DNA of 64,000 nt, taken from positions 1-64,000 of the forward strand of contig NZ_JAVRIB010000004.1 of assembly GCF_031846275.1 (NCBI RefSeq), in the 5' to 3' direction. Shown here piece after piece: positions 1 to 7,759 of this stretch. The number at the start of each line of letters is the position of its first letter. The first letter of the stretch is position 1. The DNA comes from Spectribacter hydrogenoxidans. GTDB taxonomy: Bacteria > Pseudomonadota > Gammaproteobacteria > Nevskiales > Salinisphaeraceae. A program made the translations under genes and the position numbers. The notes under the pieces are model-generated. The model made no database searches. It was not told the DNA's origin and saw only the letters and a program-made list of their open reading frames with translations.

Positions 1-10
1 TTCTTTTTGT

Positions 11-772
11 CTACCGCTCAACGATCCCCTCCGGATGCGTGCGGCTGGCAACCCGGCACAGCACAGGGTCCAGCCGGCTGAAATAGTTTTGCCCGCCTTT
101 TCGCCTGACGTATTTGCAGGCGCTGTAGTTCTGCTGCAGAAAGTAGGCGTTAACGTCCGCCAACTGAATGAAGTAGGAATGCCCTGAGTGCCGGTGGACG
201 GCATCTTCCACGATCGTGGTTATGGGCACGGCAAAACTGCCCGTACCATAGGCACGCGGTATGGGATTGTAGCGGCGCATCCGGCGGCTCAGATTCCGTA
301 GCTTCACCTCATCGGTCTGGTCGACCACCAACAGTCCCCTGTCGTCCGCGTTTTGTGGCCCCGGGAAATTCTTGTGTGAGAGTGTGTTGTGAAAGCGCTG
401 AATCAGCGTGGTCCAGGCGATCTCAAAGATGTCCTGGTCCGCTGCCTTGTTTCGCTTGTCTACCACAACGTTGATGATGGTGATGTCGGGTAGCGCGGCC
501 TGAAAGTCTATGGCCTCACGCAGTATGCGTAATCGCATGGATTTGACGATGCGTTTCATCTCGCCGGGATGGTGGATGAAATCGGCGGCGTGTATTTCAT
601 CGCGCAGCTTCAGGTTATGTTGCGCGCGCATATGGTGCCGAAACTGGATGATAGCCTCCAGCGTGTCGTGCCACCGCAGTTCGTGCAGAACGATGCCGCT
701 TAAACAAAAGAAGTCGGTAGGGCTGTTATGTAAGCCGACGTCTCCGCTTTCGTCGGCGTAGAGGAAATACAT
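11..772 (-). CDS. DUF3800 domain protein coupled to type I RM genes
   Basis: The 253-residue protein opens with an acidic D-E-S-G-D motif (residues 7-11), has a hydrophobic strand ending in Asp at 151 (LLVVDQTDE) and a late FIQLAD motif (Asp 206). These are the conserved acidic positions of DUF3800 proteins, whose fold is thought to resemble nuclease/RNase H-like enzymes; the function is not established. Its ATG overlaps the hsdS stop codon (TGATG), so it is probably translated by coupling to hsdS and belongs to the restriction operon. It could be an accessory nuclease or defence factor, which is inference. The family call is fairly sure, the role is not. Confidence 0.8.
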   Translation of the reverse strand: MYFLYADESGDVGLHNSPTDFFCLSGIVLHELRWHDTLEAIIQFRHHMRAQHNLKLRDEIHAADFIHHPGEMKRIVKSMRLRILREAIDFQAALPDITIINVVVDKRNKAADQDIFEIAWTTLIQRFHNTLSHKNFPGPQNADDRGLLVVDQTDEVKLRNLSRRMRRYNPIPRAYGTGSFAVPITTIVEDAVHRHSGHSYFIQLADVNAYFLQQNYSACKYVRRKGGQNYFSRLDPVLCRVASRTHPEGIVER

Positions 773-2241
773 CAGGCAGCCACGCTTTTAGTAGCAATAT
801 TGAGTACGCCGGAGAAGGCAGCGTTTAAAACTGACTGGCGAAGTGCAGACGCCTTTTCACCGACCCTTTGCACTTCGTCACTGGCCGCTTGAATGGCAGC
901 TTCGCTCACTTCTAATCTCTCGCAAATTTCAACTGCTTCGGCCACTGGAGGTAAAGGGACCGGAATTTCCTTTACGAGGCCGCCGTTCAAGGCTGGCTGG
1001 TTACCGCCTTGGCCCATGGCGCGAACCGCTTCGTAGCGGAACTTCAATAGCCAGAAAATGTATTCCGGCGGGATCGGCGTGTCGCCCACGCGTATTGACG
1101 CTGCATTTTGATTGTGGCCCGCTGTAATGTCGAGAATAGCCGCCTGACCCCTCGTTTTCCCTTCGCCAATCATCGCGAGTAATACGGTGCCGGGTGGATG
1201 CAGTCGAACAGCCGATTTCTGCAATCCTAGTTCAGTAATCGTCTCGCGAGTTTCGGAAATTCTACAGAATGCGACTTCGCCGCTACTAACCCAGTTGATG
1301 TACCCGCTCCAATAATTCGCTTCTTTCCGGGAAGGGGTTCCGCCTACAAATACGTCGAATAGTTGGCCGAGTGTGGACCAAGCCCATCCGGCCGGCAGGT
1401 CGGGAAGGTCAGCAGATAGCTTGTATTCCGGGAGTTTGTATTTTTTCTTCCAGTCATCATTCTTCGGCTGCTTGCTCTTCGCCGCCATCTGCTCCAACTC
1501 GGAGTTAACCCACGCCTCGCGGCGAGCCTTGAGGATGCGCTGGAGGAGTTGTTCGCCGGATTCGCCGGGCGGTTGACCATTGCTGGCGTTTGTTTCGCGC
1601 CAGTCGCGGGTGAGTTCGCCGGTGATGGCGGCCTTGAGCAGGGACTGGCGGTAGCGCTCGACGAGCTTTTGCACGCGCGCCAGGGCGCGCTCGCCTTCGT
1701 CGATCTGACTGAAGAGTTCGTCGATTTTGGCAACTATTTCAGTTTGTTGGTCGCGAGGCGCAACCGGAATTTTCGCCTCACGCATATACGCCGGCGGCAC
1801 ACGAAGCTGACCCACCGCGCCGCGCATGTTTCGTTGAGCATCCTGCCGAAACGCTGATTGCACCAAGAAATAGCGTAGATAGTCTGCGTCCAGCCCCTCG
1901 CGGGGCCGTAAGACATGAAATTCGGTAGAGCCGCAGCCAATTCCGTTTCTGAGCCCGCGTACAACAGCGACCTTTCCGTTCTCCATTGATGGTGTGATTT
2001 TGGCAAAAAGGACATCGCCGTCGCGGAAGCGGGTGTAGCCTTTTTTGACCTCTCCGAACAACTTTCTGACAGAGCTATCAATATTGCCTGTCAGTTCCTC
2101 CACCGCTGCCATCGGTAAAAACGTGACCTCGGTGTCGTCCGCAACCGAGACAGCTTTGCCGCTCGGGTTTACCTCGGCTACCTCTTCAATATTTGCTTCG
2201 CGCCACTCGGGAAGGGGTGGGTTTACATTCTGTTCACTCAC
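772..2241 (-). CDS. hsdS: Type I restriction enzyme specificity subunit HsdS
   Basis: This is the DNA-recognition subunit of a type I restriction-modification complex. The 489 residues form two target-recognition domains (about 10-165 and 280-430), each followed by a helical spacer: EIVAKIDELFSQIDEGERAL near 185 and a matching helical C-terminus. This is the classic two-TRD plan giving a bipartite target site. The start is GTG, overlapping the hsdR stop codon (GTGA), so translation follows hsdR. It normally pairs with two HsdM subunits, but no hsdM lies in the window. TRD sequences vary freely, so the target cannot be predicted. Confidence 0.93.
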   Translation of the reverse strand: MSEQNVNPPLPEWREANIEEVAEVNPSGKAVSVADDTEVTFLPMAAVEELTGNIDSSVRKLFGEVKKGYTRFRDGDVLFAKITPSMENGKVAVVRGLRNGIGCGSTEFHVLRPREGLDADYLRYFLVQSAFRQDAQRNMRGAVGQLRVPPAYMREAKIPVAPRDQQTEIVAKIDELFSQIDEGERALARVQKLVERYRQSLLKAAITGELTRDWRETNASNGQPPGESGEQLLQRILKARREAWVNSELEQMAAKSKQPKNDDWKKKYKLPEYKLSADLPDLPAGWAWSTLGQLFDVFVGGTPSRKEANYWSGYINWVSSGEVAFCRISETRETITELGLQKSAVRLHPPGTVLLAMIGEGKTRGQAAILDITAGHNQNAASIRVGDTPIPPEYIFWLLKFRYEAVRAMGQGGNQPALNGGLVKEIPVPLPPVAEAVEICERLEVSEAAIQAASDEVQRVGEKASALRQSVLNAAFSGVLNIATKSVAA

Positions 2242-4991
2242 GCCGCCAACACCTCCCCAAGCTCATCCAGCATCGGCTTCAGTTCAGCGCCGAACACATC
2301 CTTGGCCGCCACAACCCCACCCCAATCCGAAAACGGCTGGTCGCGCATCAGGTCCGCCGGTTCGATTTCGACATTGGCGGCCAGATAATCCCGAATCGCT
2401 TCCAACCAGCTCATCTGTTCTTGGGTGAATTGCCGGCCGGCCTTCTTCTGCCGCCCCGCCCACAGGTTGAAGCGCTGGCGCACGCCTACGTCGTAGGGCT
2501 CCAATACGTCGGTCTGGCCGGTCGCAAAGCGAACGAGGGAAATGATGTCCGTAAGCACCTTGTCGCTGGGCGCGCCGCGTACCAGGGTGGTATGCAGGCG
2601 CTTATAGGCCTGCCAGACATCGGCGGTGGTCAGGTGGTGCGGCGGGTCGGTGAGTTTCTGCGCCAGTTCCTTGACGGCGGCGTAGGTAAGCCGTTGTTTG
2701 CCGTAGGGCTGGCTATACAGGATTTGCAGGGCCAGCAGTTCGTTTTTGTTGGCCTCGATGAAGTCCTTGAAACTGGTGACGCGTTCCTGGGCTTGGCCCA
2801 TGTCGTATTCGGCTATGACGACGCTGTCCGACGTCCATTCGTCGATGACTATATCGGTTTTCTTCTTGATGGCGACAAGGGTCTTGCGGACCTCGGCGTC
2901 GTCGAAGGGGGTGCAGGCTTCGTCCTTGAGGGCTTCGGCGACTTGTTCGGCCTGCGCGTCCGTGGCGGTTTCACCGTGGCGTTCCAGCACTTGCGCCTGC
3001 TGGTAATCCGGGTCGATGGCGTTGAGCAGGCCATGGGCCAACTGTTTGAGTGTGCGCCCGTCGGTGGCCTGGCTGATGCGGCTGCGGTCTTCGTCGTCTA
3101 TCTGCTGGTCCAGGGCCGCCAGACGCGCGGACAGGCTGGAAACCGCGTCGTCATCGCGCCGGCCCTGGGCGATTTGTTCCAGCAGCTTGTCGAAGGCCAG
3201 GCTGCGCTTGCGCTCCAGTGGCTGGGAGGCGGATTTCTGGGTTTCGGTCACGCCCACGGCGTCGATGAGTACGAAGCGGGTCTTGGTCTTGGCATCGGGC
3301 GTGACCTGGTGCAGGTCGGCATCGCGGATGGTGCGCACGCCGCGGCCTTTCATCTGCTCGTAATAGCCTTCCGATTTCACATCCCGCATGAAGATGACGC
3401 ATTCGACGGGCTTGATGTCTGTGCCGGTGGCAATCATGTCCACGGTGACAGCGATGCGGGGGAAGGGGTCAACCCGGAAAGCCTTGATGAGTTCTTTCGG
3501 TTTTTCGCTGGTCTGGTAGGTGATTTTCTTGGCGAACTCGTTGCCCTCGTTGAAGACCTCACGCACCAGAGTGACGATTTCCTCGGCGTGGTTGTCATCC
3601 TTGGCGAAGATGAGGGTCTTGGGCACCCAGTGGCCGCTGCGGCCGGGGAATAGCTCGGTAAAGAGATTGTCTCGGTAGCAACGGAGCACCGCGCGTATCT
3701 GGTTGGGGACGGTAACGGAGCGGTCCAGTTGCTGACCGGTGTATTCCAGCGCGTCGTCCAATTCACGGTAGCGGATGGCACGGGTGCGGCGGTCGCGCAC
3801 GGGCACATGAAAACCCGCATCCACCGAACCGCCCTTGCTGGTGACCTGGGTGTCGATGCGGAAGACCTCGTAGCCAACGTTGACGCCGTCCGCCACGGAT
3901 TGCTCGTAGGGGTATTCAGCCACCAGATTACTGTGGAAAAAACCGAGAGTGTGTTTCGAGGGGGTGGCGGTCAGGCCCAGCAGGTAGGCGTCGAAATACT
4001 CCAGCACTTGTCGCCAGATGCCGTATATGGAGCGGTGGCATTCATCGATGACGATGAAATCAAAAGTCTCGATGGGGATGCGCGGGCTATAGGGCACGGG
4101 GCGAATGTCGCCCTGTTCACCGTCCCATGTCTCGAAAGAAGACGTTTCCTCGGCGTCTTCTGCCAGTTCTTCACCCTTGAGCATCGCGTATAGCCGCTGG
4201 ATGGTGGTGATGACGACCTGGGCGTCGGGGTCGAGCTTGTTGGAGCTTAGGTGCTGAACGATATAGGTGTTCGTGAAACGGTGCGCCGCGCCGGGGGCGA
4301 GATAATTCTGGTATTCCTTGAGGGTCTGGTCGCCCAGGTTGTTGCGGTCCACCAGGAACAGAATGCGACCGGCCTCAGCGTACTTCAGTAGCCGCCAGCT
4401 GAATGTGCAGGCTGTGAAGGTCTTCCCGGCGCCGGTAGCCATCTGAATGAGTGAGCGCGGCTTGTCGTCTGCCAGAGAGCGCTCGAGGCCCTCGATCGCC
4501 TCGATCTGGCAGTCGCGCAATCCGGTGTGGTCGAGCGGCGGCATGGCTGCCAGCCGGGCGCGCAGCGTGGTGTCGTTCTGCAGCCACTCCAACAGTGTTT
4601 CAGGTTTGTGGAACGCAAAGATATTTCGCGAGCGGGGCCTGGGGTCGCGACGATCACGAAATAGGGTTTCATCGGCGGTGGATTCATATGCAAAGGGAAG
4701 CCGGCTATTCCATTGGGCCACGTGATCCGGAACGGTATCCATATAGCGTTCGGATTGCTCGGCCACGCCGCTGAGCGTTGTGCCGGCTGGCTTGGCCTCA
4801 ATAACGCCTGCCGCCTTCCCGTCAACAAAGAGAAGGTAGTCGCAGGGGCCTTTCCGGAGCTGAAATTCTCTAACCGCTACGCCGGTTGAGGCGTTTCGAT
4901 TGAAACCGTCACGGTCTTGAATTACCCAGCCGGCCGCGCTCAGGAGCTGGTCGATAGCATGGCGTGCTGCTTCTTCCGGATGAGGGGGCAT
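2238..4991 (-). CDS. hsdR: Type I restriction enzyme endonuclease/translocase HsdR
   Basis: This is the motor and nuclease subunit that translocates and cuts unmodified DNA. Asp 51 and the E65-A-K67 motif form a PD-(D/E)xK nuclease. A superfamily 2 helicase follows, with Walker A TGAGKT at 186-191, DECH at 316-319 and TATPS at 341-345. A helicase C domain spans roughly 430-580, and a long C-terminal region resembles the EcoEI-type HsdR tail. At 917 residues it fits the shorter EcoAI/EcoEI (type IB) subunits better than the larger EcoKI type. It is the first gene of a minus-strand operon running into hsdS and the DUF3800 gene. All catalytic motifs appear intact. Confidence 0.94.
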   Translation of the reverse strand: MPPHPEEAARHAIDQLLSAAGWVIQDRDGFNRNASTGVAVREFQLRKGPCDYLLFVDGKAAGVIEAKPAGTTLSGVAEQSERYMDTVPDHVAQWNSRLPFAYESTADETLFRDRRDPRPRSRNIFAFHKPETLLEWLQNDTTLRARLAAMPPLDHTGLRDCQIEAIEGLERSLADDKPRSLIQMATGAGKTFTACTFSWRLLKYAEAGRILFLVDRNNLGDQTLKEYQNYLAPGAAHRFTNTYIVQHLSSNKLDPDAQVVITTIQRLYAMLKGEELAEDAEETSSFETWDGEQGDIRPVPYSPRIPIETFDFIVIDECHRSIYGIWRQVLEYFDAYLLGLTATPSKHTLGFFHSNLVAEYPYEQSVADGVNVGYEVFRIDTQVTSKGGSVDAGFHVPVRDRRTRAIRYRELDDALEYTGQQLDRSVTVPNQIRAVLRCYRDNLFTELFPGRSGHWVPKTLIFAKDDNHAEEIVTLVREVFNEGNEFAKKITYQTSEKPKELIKAFRVDPFPRIAVTVDMIATGTDIKPVECVIFMRDVKSEGYYEQMKGRGVRTIRDADLHQVTPDAKTKTRFVLIDAVGVTETQKSASQPLERKRSLAFDKLLEQIAQGRRDDDAVSSLSARLAALDQQIDDEDRSRISQATDGRTLKQLAHGLLNAIDPDYQQAQVLERHGETATDAQAEQVAEALKDEACTPFDDAEVRKTLVAIKKKTDIVIDEWTSDSVVIAEYDMGQAQERVTSFKDFIEANKNELLALQILYSQPYGKQRLTYAAVKELAQKLTDPPHHLTTADVWQAYKRLHTTLVRGAPSDKVLTDIISLVRFATGQTDVLEPYDVGVRQRFNLWAGRQKKAGRQFTQEQMSWLEAIRDYLAANVEIEPADLMRDQPFSDWGGVVAAKDVFGAELKPMLDELGEVLAA

Positions 4992-5115
4992 ACCGAGCCT
5001 TCGTTATCGCCAGCGGGCTTTCCTTGATCTGCAAGGATTGTATGGTGCTGATCTGTGATGGAAGGTGTTGTCACTCTTTAGAGCGACGTTATCAGAACCG
5101 ATTGCAGGTGTGCGG

Positions 5116-5646
5116 ATGCGAGACGAGGCCCTATCCGATGCTCTGGCCAGGGTTGCTGAATTCGATGTTTGGCAGCTTGCCGCGATGATGCTGGGGCTTG
5201 ATCCCGACAAAAGGCTGCATCGCGACTGGGTCATTGCCGCTACCGTAGAGCAAGACAGTAAGGACGGCTCCGATCTGCCCGAGTTGGACCAGGTTGTTGA
5301 TCCATTAGACGCACATAGGATTGTTCTTTTGCTGGAGGCGCTTGTCTATGCAGGGCGGTTGAAGAACGTGGAAGCCATGCGGCAAGGAAAAAGGCGCCGC
5401 GGCGGTATTTCCAAGCAGGTTGCGGAGGAAGATGGTGATTTGGCTGCCAGGGATGCGCGCATCTATGCAGCGTTCCATAGACATGCGCGTGTTTATGGCC
5501 GGCGAGGTGCATTGCAGCACATTGCTGAACGCTTCGAGATGTCTCCTCAGAATGTCGGGCAGCGGCTAAAAAAGCATGAAGCACGATTACCCGACGATCA
5601 AAGCGGGAACCAAGACGCTCTACTGGAGCGACTGCGAAAGTCGTAA
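5116..5646 (+). CDS. Unknown protein with C-terminal helix-turn-helix-like segment
   Basis: I do not recognise the family. The 176-residue product is soluble and charged, with a basic patch RQGKRRRGG near 96. A possible helix-turn-helix lies towards the C-terminus (ALQHIAERFEMSPQNVGQRL, about 133-152), so DNA binding is plausible. It is divergent from hsdR across about 125 bp. The ATG at 5116 was chosen over an in-frame GTG at 5065 because a weak promoter-like pair (TTGTCA at 5068, TATCAG at 5090) would place transcription start after the GTG. Neither start has a strong ribosome site. It lies in the lower-GC accessory block and probably belongs to the island's own genes. Confidence 0.6.
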   Translation: MRDEALSDALARVAEFDVWQLAAMMLGLDPDKRLHRDWVIAATVEQDSKDGSDLPELDQVVDPLDAHRIVLLLEALVYAGRLKNVEAMRQGKRRRGGISKQVAEEDGDLAARDARIYAAFHRHARVYGRRGALQHIAERFEMSPQNVGQRLKKHEARLPDDQSGNQDALLERLRKS

Positions 5647-5714
5647 AAGACCGTTTAGCTGACTTTCAATCGCGTTGCTCCAATCTGGATTCCATACCGA
5701 TCAATGGAGTTCAG

Positions 5715-6044
5715 ATGACCACACTAGATCACCTACCGTCGGATTTTGCTCTCCGCTTGTTGCCACCTTCGGAACTGGCCAAACGCATTCCGTATCCGCC
5801 AAGCACTCGAGCGCTTCGGATCTCACAGGGGCTATTCCCCAAGCCGGTCAAGCTCAGCGACCGGGCCGTGGCATGGCCTGAGCACGAGATTGAAGCGGTA
5901 ATCGCGGCCCGCATTGCCGGATACGGTGATGACCGGCTACGCCAGCTAATTTCCGAACTGGAGCGGCTGAGATCGTCAATCCCCGGTGTTCGGCAGTCTC
6001 TCCCGGCAGATGCTGGTTCAGCGCGGGAGAGTTCGGATGGCTAA
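5715..6044 (+). CDS. AlpA-like phage/island transcriptional regulator
   Basis: The 109-residue protein has the AlpA/excisionase layout. An N-terminal winged-helix segment reads LLPPSELAKRIPYPPSTRAL (14-33), followed by a strand with FPKPVKLSDRAVAWPEHEIEAVIAAR (about 42-67). This FPxPvkl...vaWxxxEvxxWi pattern is typical of small DNA-binding proteins in cryptic prophages and integrative islands. There it activates the integrase or acts as an excisionase; that role here is inferred. A clean GGAG lies about 6 nt before the ATG. It overlaps the next gene by 8 nt. Its presence supports reading this block as a mobile island. Confidence 0.78.
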   Translation: MTTLDHLPSDFALRLLPPSELAKRIPYPPSTRALRISQGLFPKPVKLSDRAVAWPEHEIEAVIAARIAGYGDDRLRQLISELERLRSSIPGVRQSLPADAGSARESSDG

Positions 6045-6504
6045 CGATGCGCCCTACGATGGAAAGCTGGTTTCGGCCCCACCTCTGATTCACGAGCGCC
6101 AGGTCTTGGTTTCGTATCTTAGTCACGAAACAGCGATCATCTATAACTCGCCGCGGGTGTTCGTTCATTTTCGGGTGCATGAGCCGACTGGGCTTTCGGA
6201 GCCGTTTCTTTATCGGCCCTACCGAGTCCATTCGCTGATCGGTAAGCCACGCAAGCGTGGGCGATATCGGTTACGTCATTCACATTTGCTTTACCGGCAC
6301 TTCGTCTCGCTAACCGGCGCTGCCACGCGGCCCGATCGCGTGTCGCTGAAATCGCTCGAGGGCGCGATGATCCGGGCGTCAGTCCGCACCGTGACAATTG
6401 ATTGGAGGCAGCGGAGCCTTCCCGAGGCTCTCTATTACTCGGTCATTGATGAATTGCTGGCGGTTGAGGCGGGCGCTCTGGAGGCATCAAGGCATCCGCA
6501 CTGA
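6037..6504 (+). CDS. Hypothetical island protein downstream of alpA
   Basis: I do not recognise the family. The 155-residue product is basic and rich in His, Tyr and Arg in its middle (YRVHSLIGKPRKRGRYRLRH, about 62-81), with no signal peptide or membrane segment. The ATG at 6037 has a GGGAGA 6 nt upstream and overlaps the alpA-like gene by 8 nt, so the two are probably co-transcribed. The basic composition and the neighbour suggest a nucleic-acid-related job in island maintenance, which is inference. An upstream in-frame ATG at 5986 was rejected because it would extend deep into the alpA-like gene. Confidence 0.6.
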   Translation: MANDAPYDGKLVSAPPLIHERQVLVSYLSHETAIIYNSPRVFVHFRVHEPTGLSEPFLYRPYRVHSLIGKPRKRGRYRLRHSHLLYRHFVSLTGAATRPDRVSLKSLEGAMIRASVRTVTIDWRQRSLPEALYYSVIDELLAVEAGALEASRHPH

Positions 6505-6713
6505 TGTGCTTCAGCAATACCAGTATCCATATCCGTACCTGTACCCACTCGCCATCGGCCGAAACGAACGTCTCCCAACGGATTGCGTCGGGCCGACTGG
6601 CAACGAACTGGGCCTTGGACAAAGTGGTAGCCCGGTGTTCAGACCAATCGAATGACCACGCCGGTCGGCTTTATGAGCCGGCCGGTCCAAGCCAATGGAA
6701 TTCTGAAGGCTAG
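6504..6713 (+). CDS. Doubtful small ORF coupled by TGATG overlap
   Basis: A 69-codon frame starts at an ATG sharing bases with the preceding stop codon (TGATG). The composition is Ser/Thr/Asn-rich with scattered Cys and does not resemble a folded domain. Only the coupled start supports it, so this stretch may be non-coding. Confidence 0.2.
   Translation: MCFSNTSIHIRTCTHSPSAETNVSQRIASGRLATNWALDKVVARCSDQSNDHAGRLYEPAGPSQWNSEG
6661..6685 (+). promoter_or_regulatory. Hairpin upstream of the overlapping gene pair
   Basis: CCGGTCGGCT and AGCCGGCCGG form a 10-bp stem with one G-T pair around the loop TTATG, about 50 bp before the ATG at 6738. No T-run follows. It could be an attenuator, a protein-binding palindrome or the end of an upstream transcript. 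Confidence 0.35.
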
Positions 6714-6737
6714 ATAGATTAATGAGGAGTGATAGTC

Positions 6738-7358
6738 ATGTCCGAGCATAACGGTAAGCGGGCGAGTACCGCCGATCCTCAACGTGCTGACCGAGACGAT
6801 CCATCGGTCAAGTTGCTGGGCGCCACGAATCTCGCAGCGTTGACGTTCAAGAGCTTTACGGTGCCATCAGGGGATGTGCCTAGCGCCGGCGCGATCGCGA
6901 GGGATCTTCGGGCGAAAGTGGAATTGGCCGCTGCGGGTGATTTGAGCGACTCAGAGGCAATACTTGTGACTCACGTGCACGCGCTGAATGCGGTCTTTAA
7001 CAACCTTGCATATAAGGCAGCCAATGCGGATTCATTAGAGCTAGTGGAGAGCTACTTGAAGCTGGCACTCCGTGCGCAGAGTCAGACCCGCTCAACGGTC
7101 GAAACGCTGTCTGAGATGAAGGGCCCGAAATCTGTCGCGTTCGTCCGTCAAGCGAACATCGCTCACGGGGACCAGCAGGTGAATAACCATCGTCAGAGAA
7201 GTTCCGAGTCGGAAACAAATTCCGCGAAACAAACTGAACGGAGGGATAGTGATGCAAGGCAAGCGTTGGACACCCGAGGCTCGGCGTCGCCAGGCCGCTC
7301 GCATCAGGGAGACGAAACCTTGGCTGCGGTCAACTGGCCCTCGGACGCCGGACGGTAA
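6738..7358 (+). CDS. Conserved hypothetical protein of proteobacterial islands
   Basis: The 206-residue protein has a central helical part with AQSQTRSTVETLSEMKGPKS (about 115-134) followed by AFVRQANIAHGDQQVNN. I recall this ETLsEMK..rsVAFVrQANIAxGxQQVNN pattern from a widespread uncharacterised family in mobile regions of proteobacteria; the recollection was not checked. GAGGAG lies 8 nt before the ATG at 6738, which is preferred over a GTG at 6729. Its last 36 sense codons overlap the next gene out of frame by 107 bp, and the C-terminal LDTRGS segment lies inside that overlap. Function unknown. Confidence 0.72.
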   Translation: MSEHNGKRASTADPQRADRDDPSVKLLGATNLAALTFKSFTVPSGDVPSAGAIARDLRAKVELAAAGDLSDSEAILVTHVHALNAVFNNLAYKAANADSLELVESYLKLALRAQSQTRSTVETLSEMKGPKSVAFVRQANIAHGDQQVNNHRQRSSESETNSAKQTERRDSDARQALDTRGSASPGRSHQGDETLAAVNWPSDAGR

Positions 7359-7473
7359 GGCGCGAGTCTCACAAAATGCGTATCGCGGATCAGTGCGTCC
7401 GGCGATGCGTGAGTTGAATCGCTTGATAAGAGAGATGGAGGAACAACGCCATGCTATTAAGCTGAGACAGTAG
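7252..7473 (+). CDS. Small basic conserved hypothetical protein, overlaps previous gene
   Basis: The 73-residue, strongly basic protein contains GKRWTPEARRRQAARIR (3-19) and STGPRTPDGKARVSQNA (26-42). This is a familiar signature of short uncharacterised proteins encoded right behind the QANIA-type gene in many proteobacteria (recollection, unchecked). GGAGGG lies 6 nt before the ATG, so it has its own ribosome site inside the upstream reading frame. Half of the gene is dual-coding. The composition suggests nucleic-acid binding, but the function is unknown. It is the last intact gene before the island boundary. Confidence 0.72.
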   Translation: MQGKRWTPEARRRQAARIRETKPWLRSTGPRTPDGKARVSQNAYRGSVRPAMRELNRLIREMEEQRHAIKLRQ

Positions 7474-7735
7474 CGTTCGAATGGTGGTAGGGACGTCCGG
7501 AATGTCTCGATCAAGTCTCGGTGCTCAACAGGTCGGATTGCTTTAGACTGCGTGCCGCTTGGCGGCGCGCTGATGTTTTTGATTCCGCTAGTGCCTGATT
7601 TGGCCAATTCCTAGCCGCCGAATGACTATGTCTAGTCCGATCAACGCTCGGGTTTTGTGTAGCCCCATTTGTAGCCGATTCACGATAAAAGCCAATATAG
7701 TTAAAATGAATCAATGCCTTACCGTGAAAAGCGGC
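7474..7735. other. AT-richer island end without genes
   Basis: No credible gene is visible here. Base composition falls clearly below that of the core that follows, especially from about 7600 to 7730. It is the likely right-hand end of the island. Any recombinase-binding arms would be here, but I could not identify them by eye. Confidence 0.5.
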
Positions 7736-7759
7736 AAGCAGGTCCAGAACATCGAATAA
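7736..7759 (+). pseudogene. yicC: 3' end of yicC, island attachment remnant (attR-like)
   Basis: Reading in the yicC frame, the eight codons before gmk give K-Q-V-Q-N-I-E-stop. This matches the characteristic C-terminus of YicC-family proteins, and the stop codon abuts the gmk ATG. In gammaproteobacteria yicC normally sits directly upstream of gmk. Here everything upstream of these codons is low-GC accessory DNA, so only the 3' tip of yicC remains. The yicC 3' end is the documented insertion site of genomic islands mobilised by SXT/R391 ICEs, which makes an attR junction the natural explanation. Short length limits certainty. Confidence 0.65.

Noticed and set aside
2193..3653. 486-codon plus-strand frame across hsdR
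   Set aside because: It is Gly/Val/Leu-rich low-complexity antisense to conserved HsdR motifs and has no ribosome site or homology signal.
6398..6655. Second short frame overlapping 6037-6504
   Set aside because: Its start lies inside the preceding gene in another frame, with a Tyr/Pro repeat-like stretch and no ribosome site.
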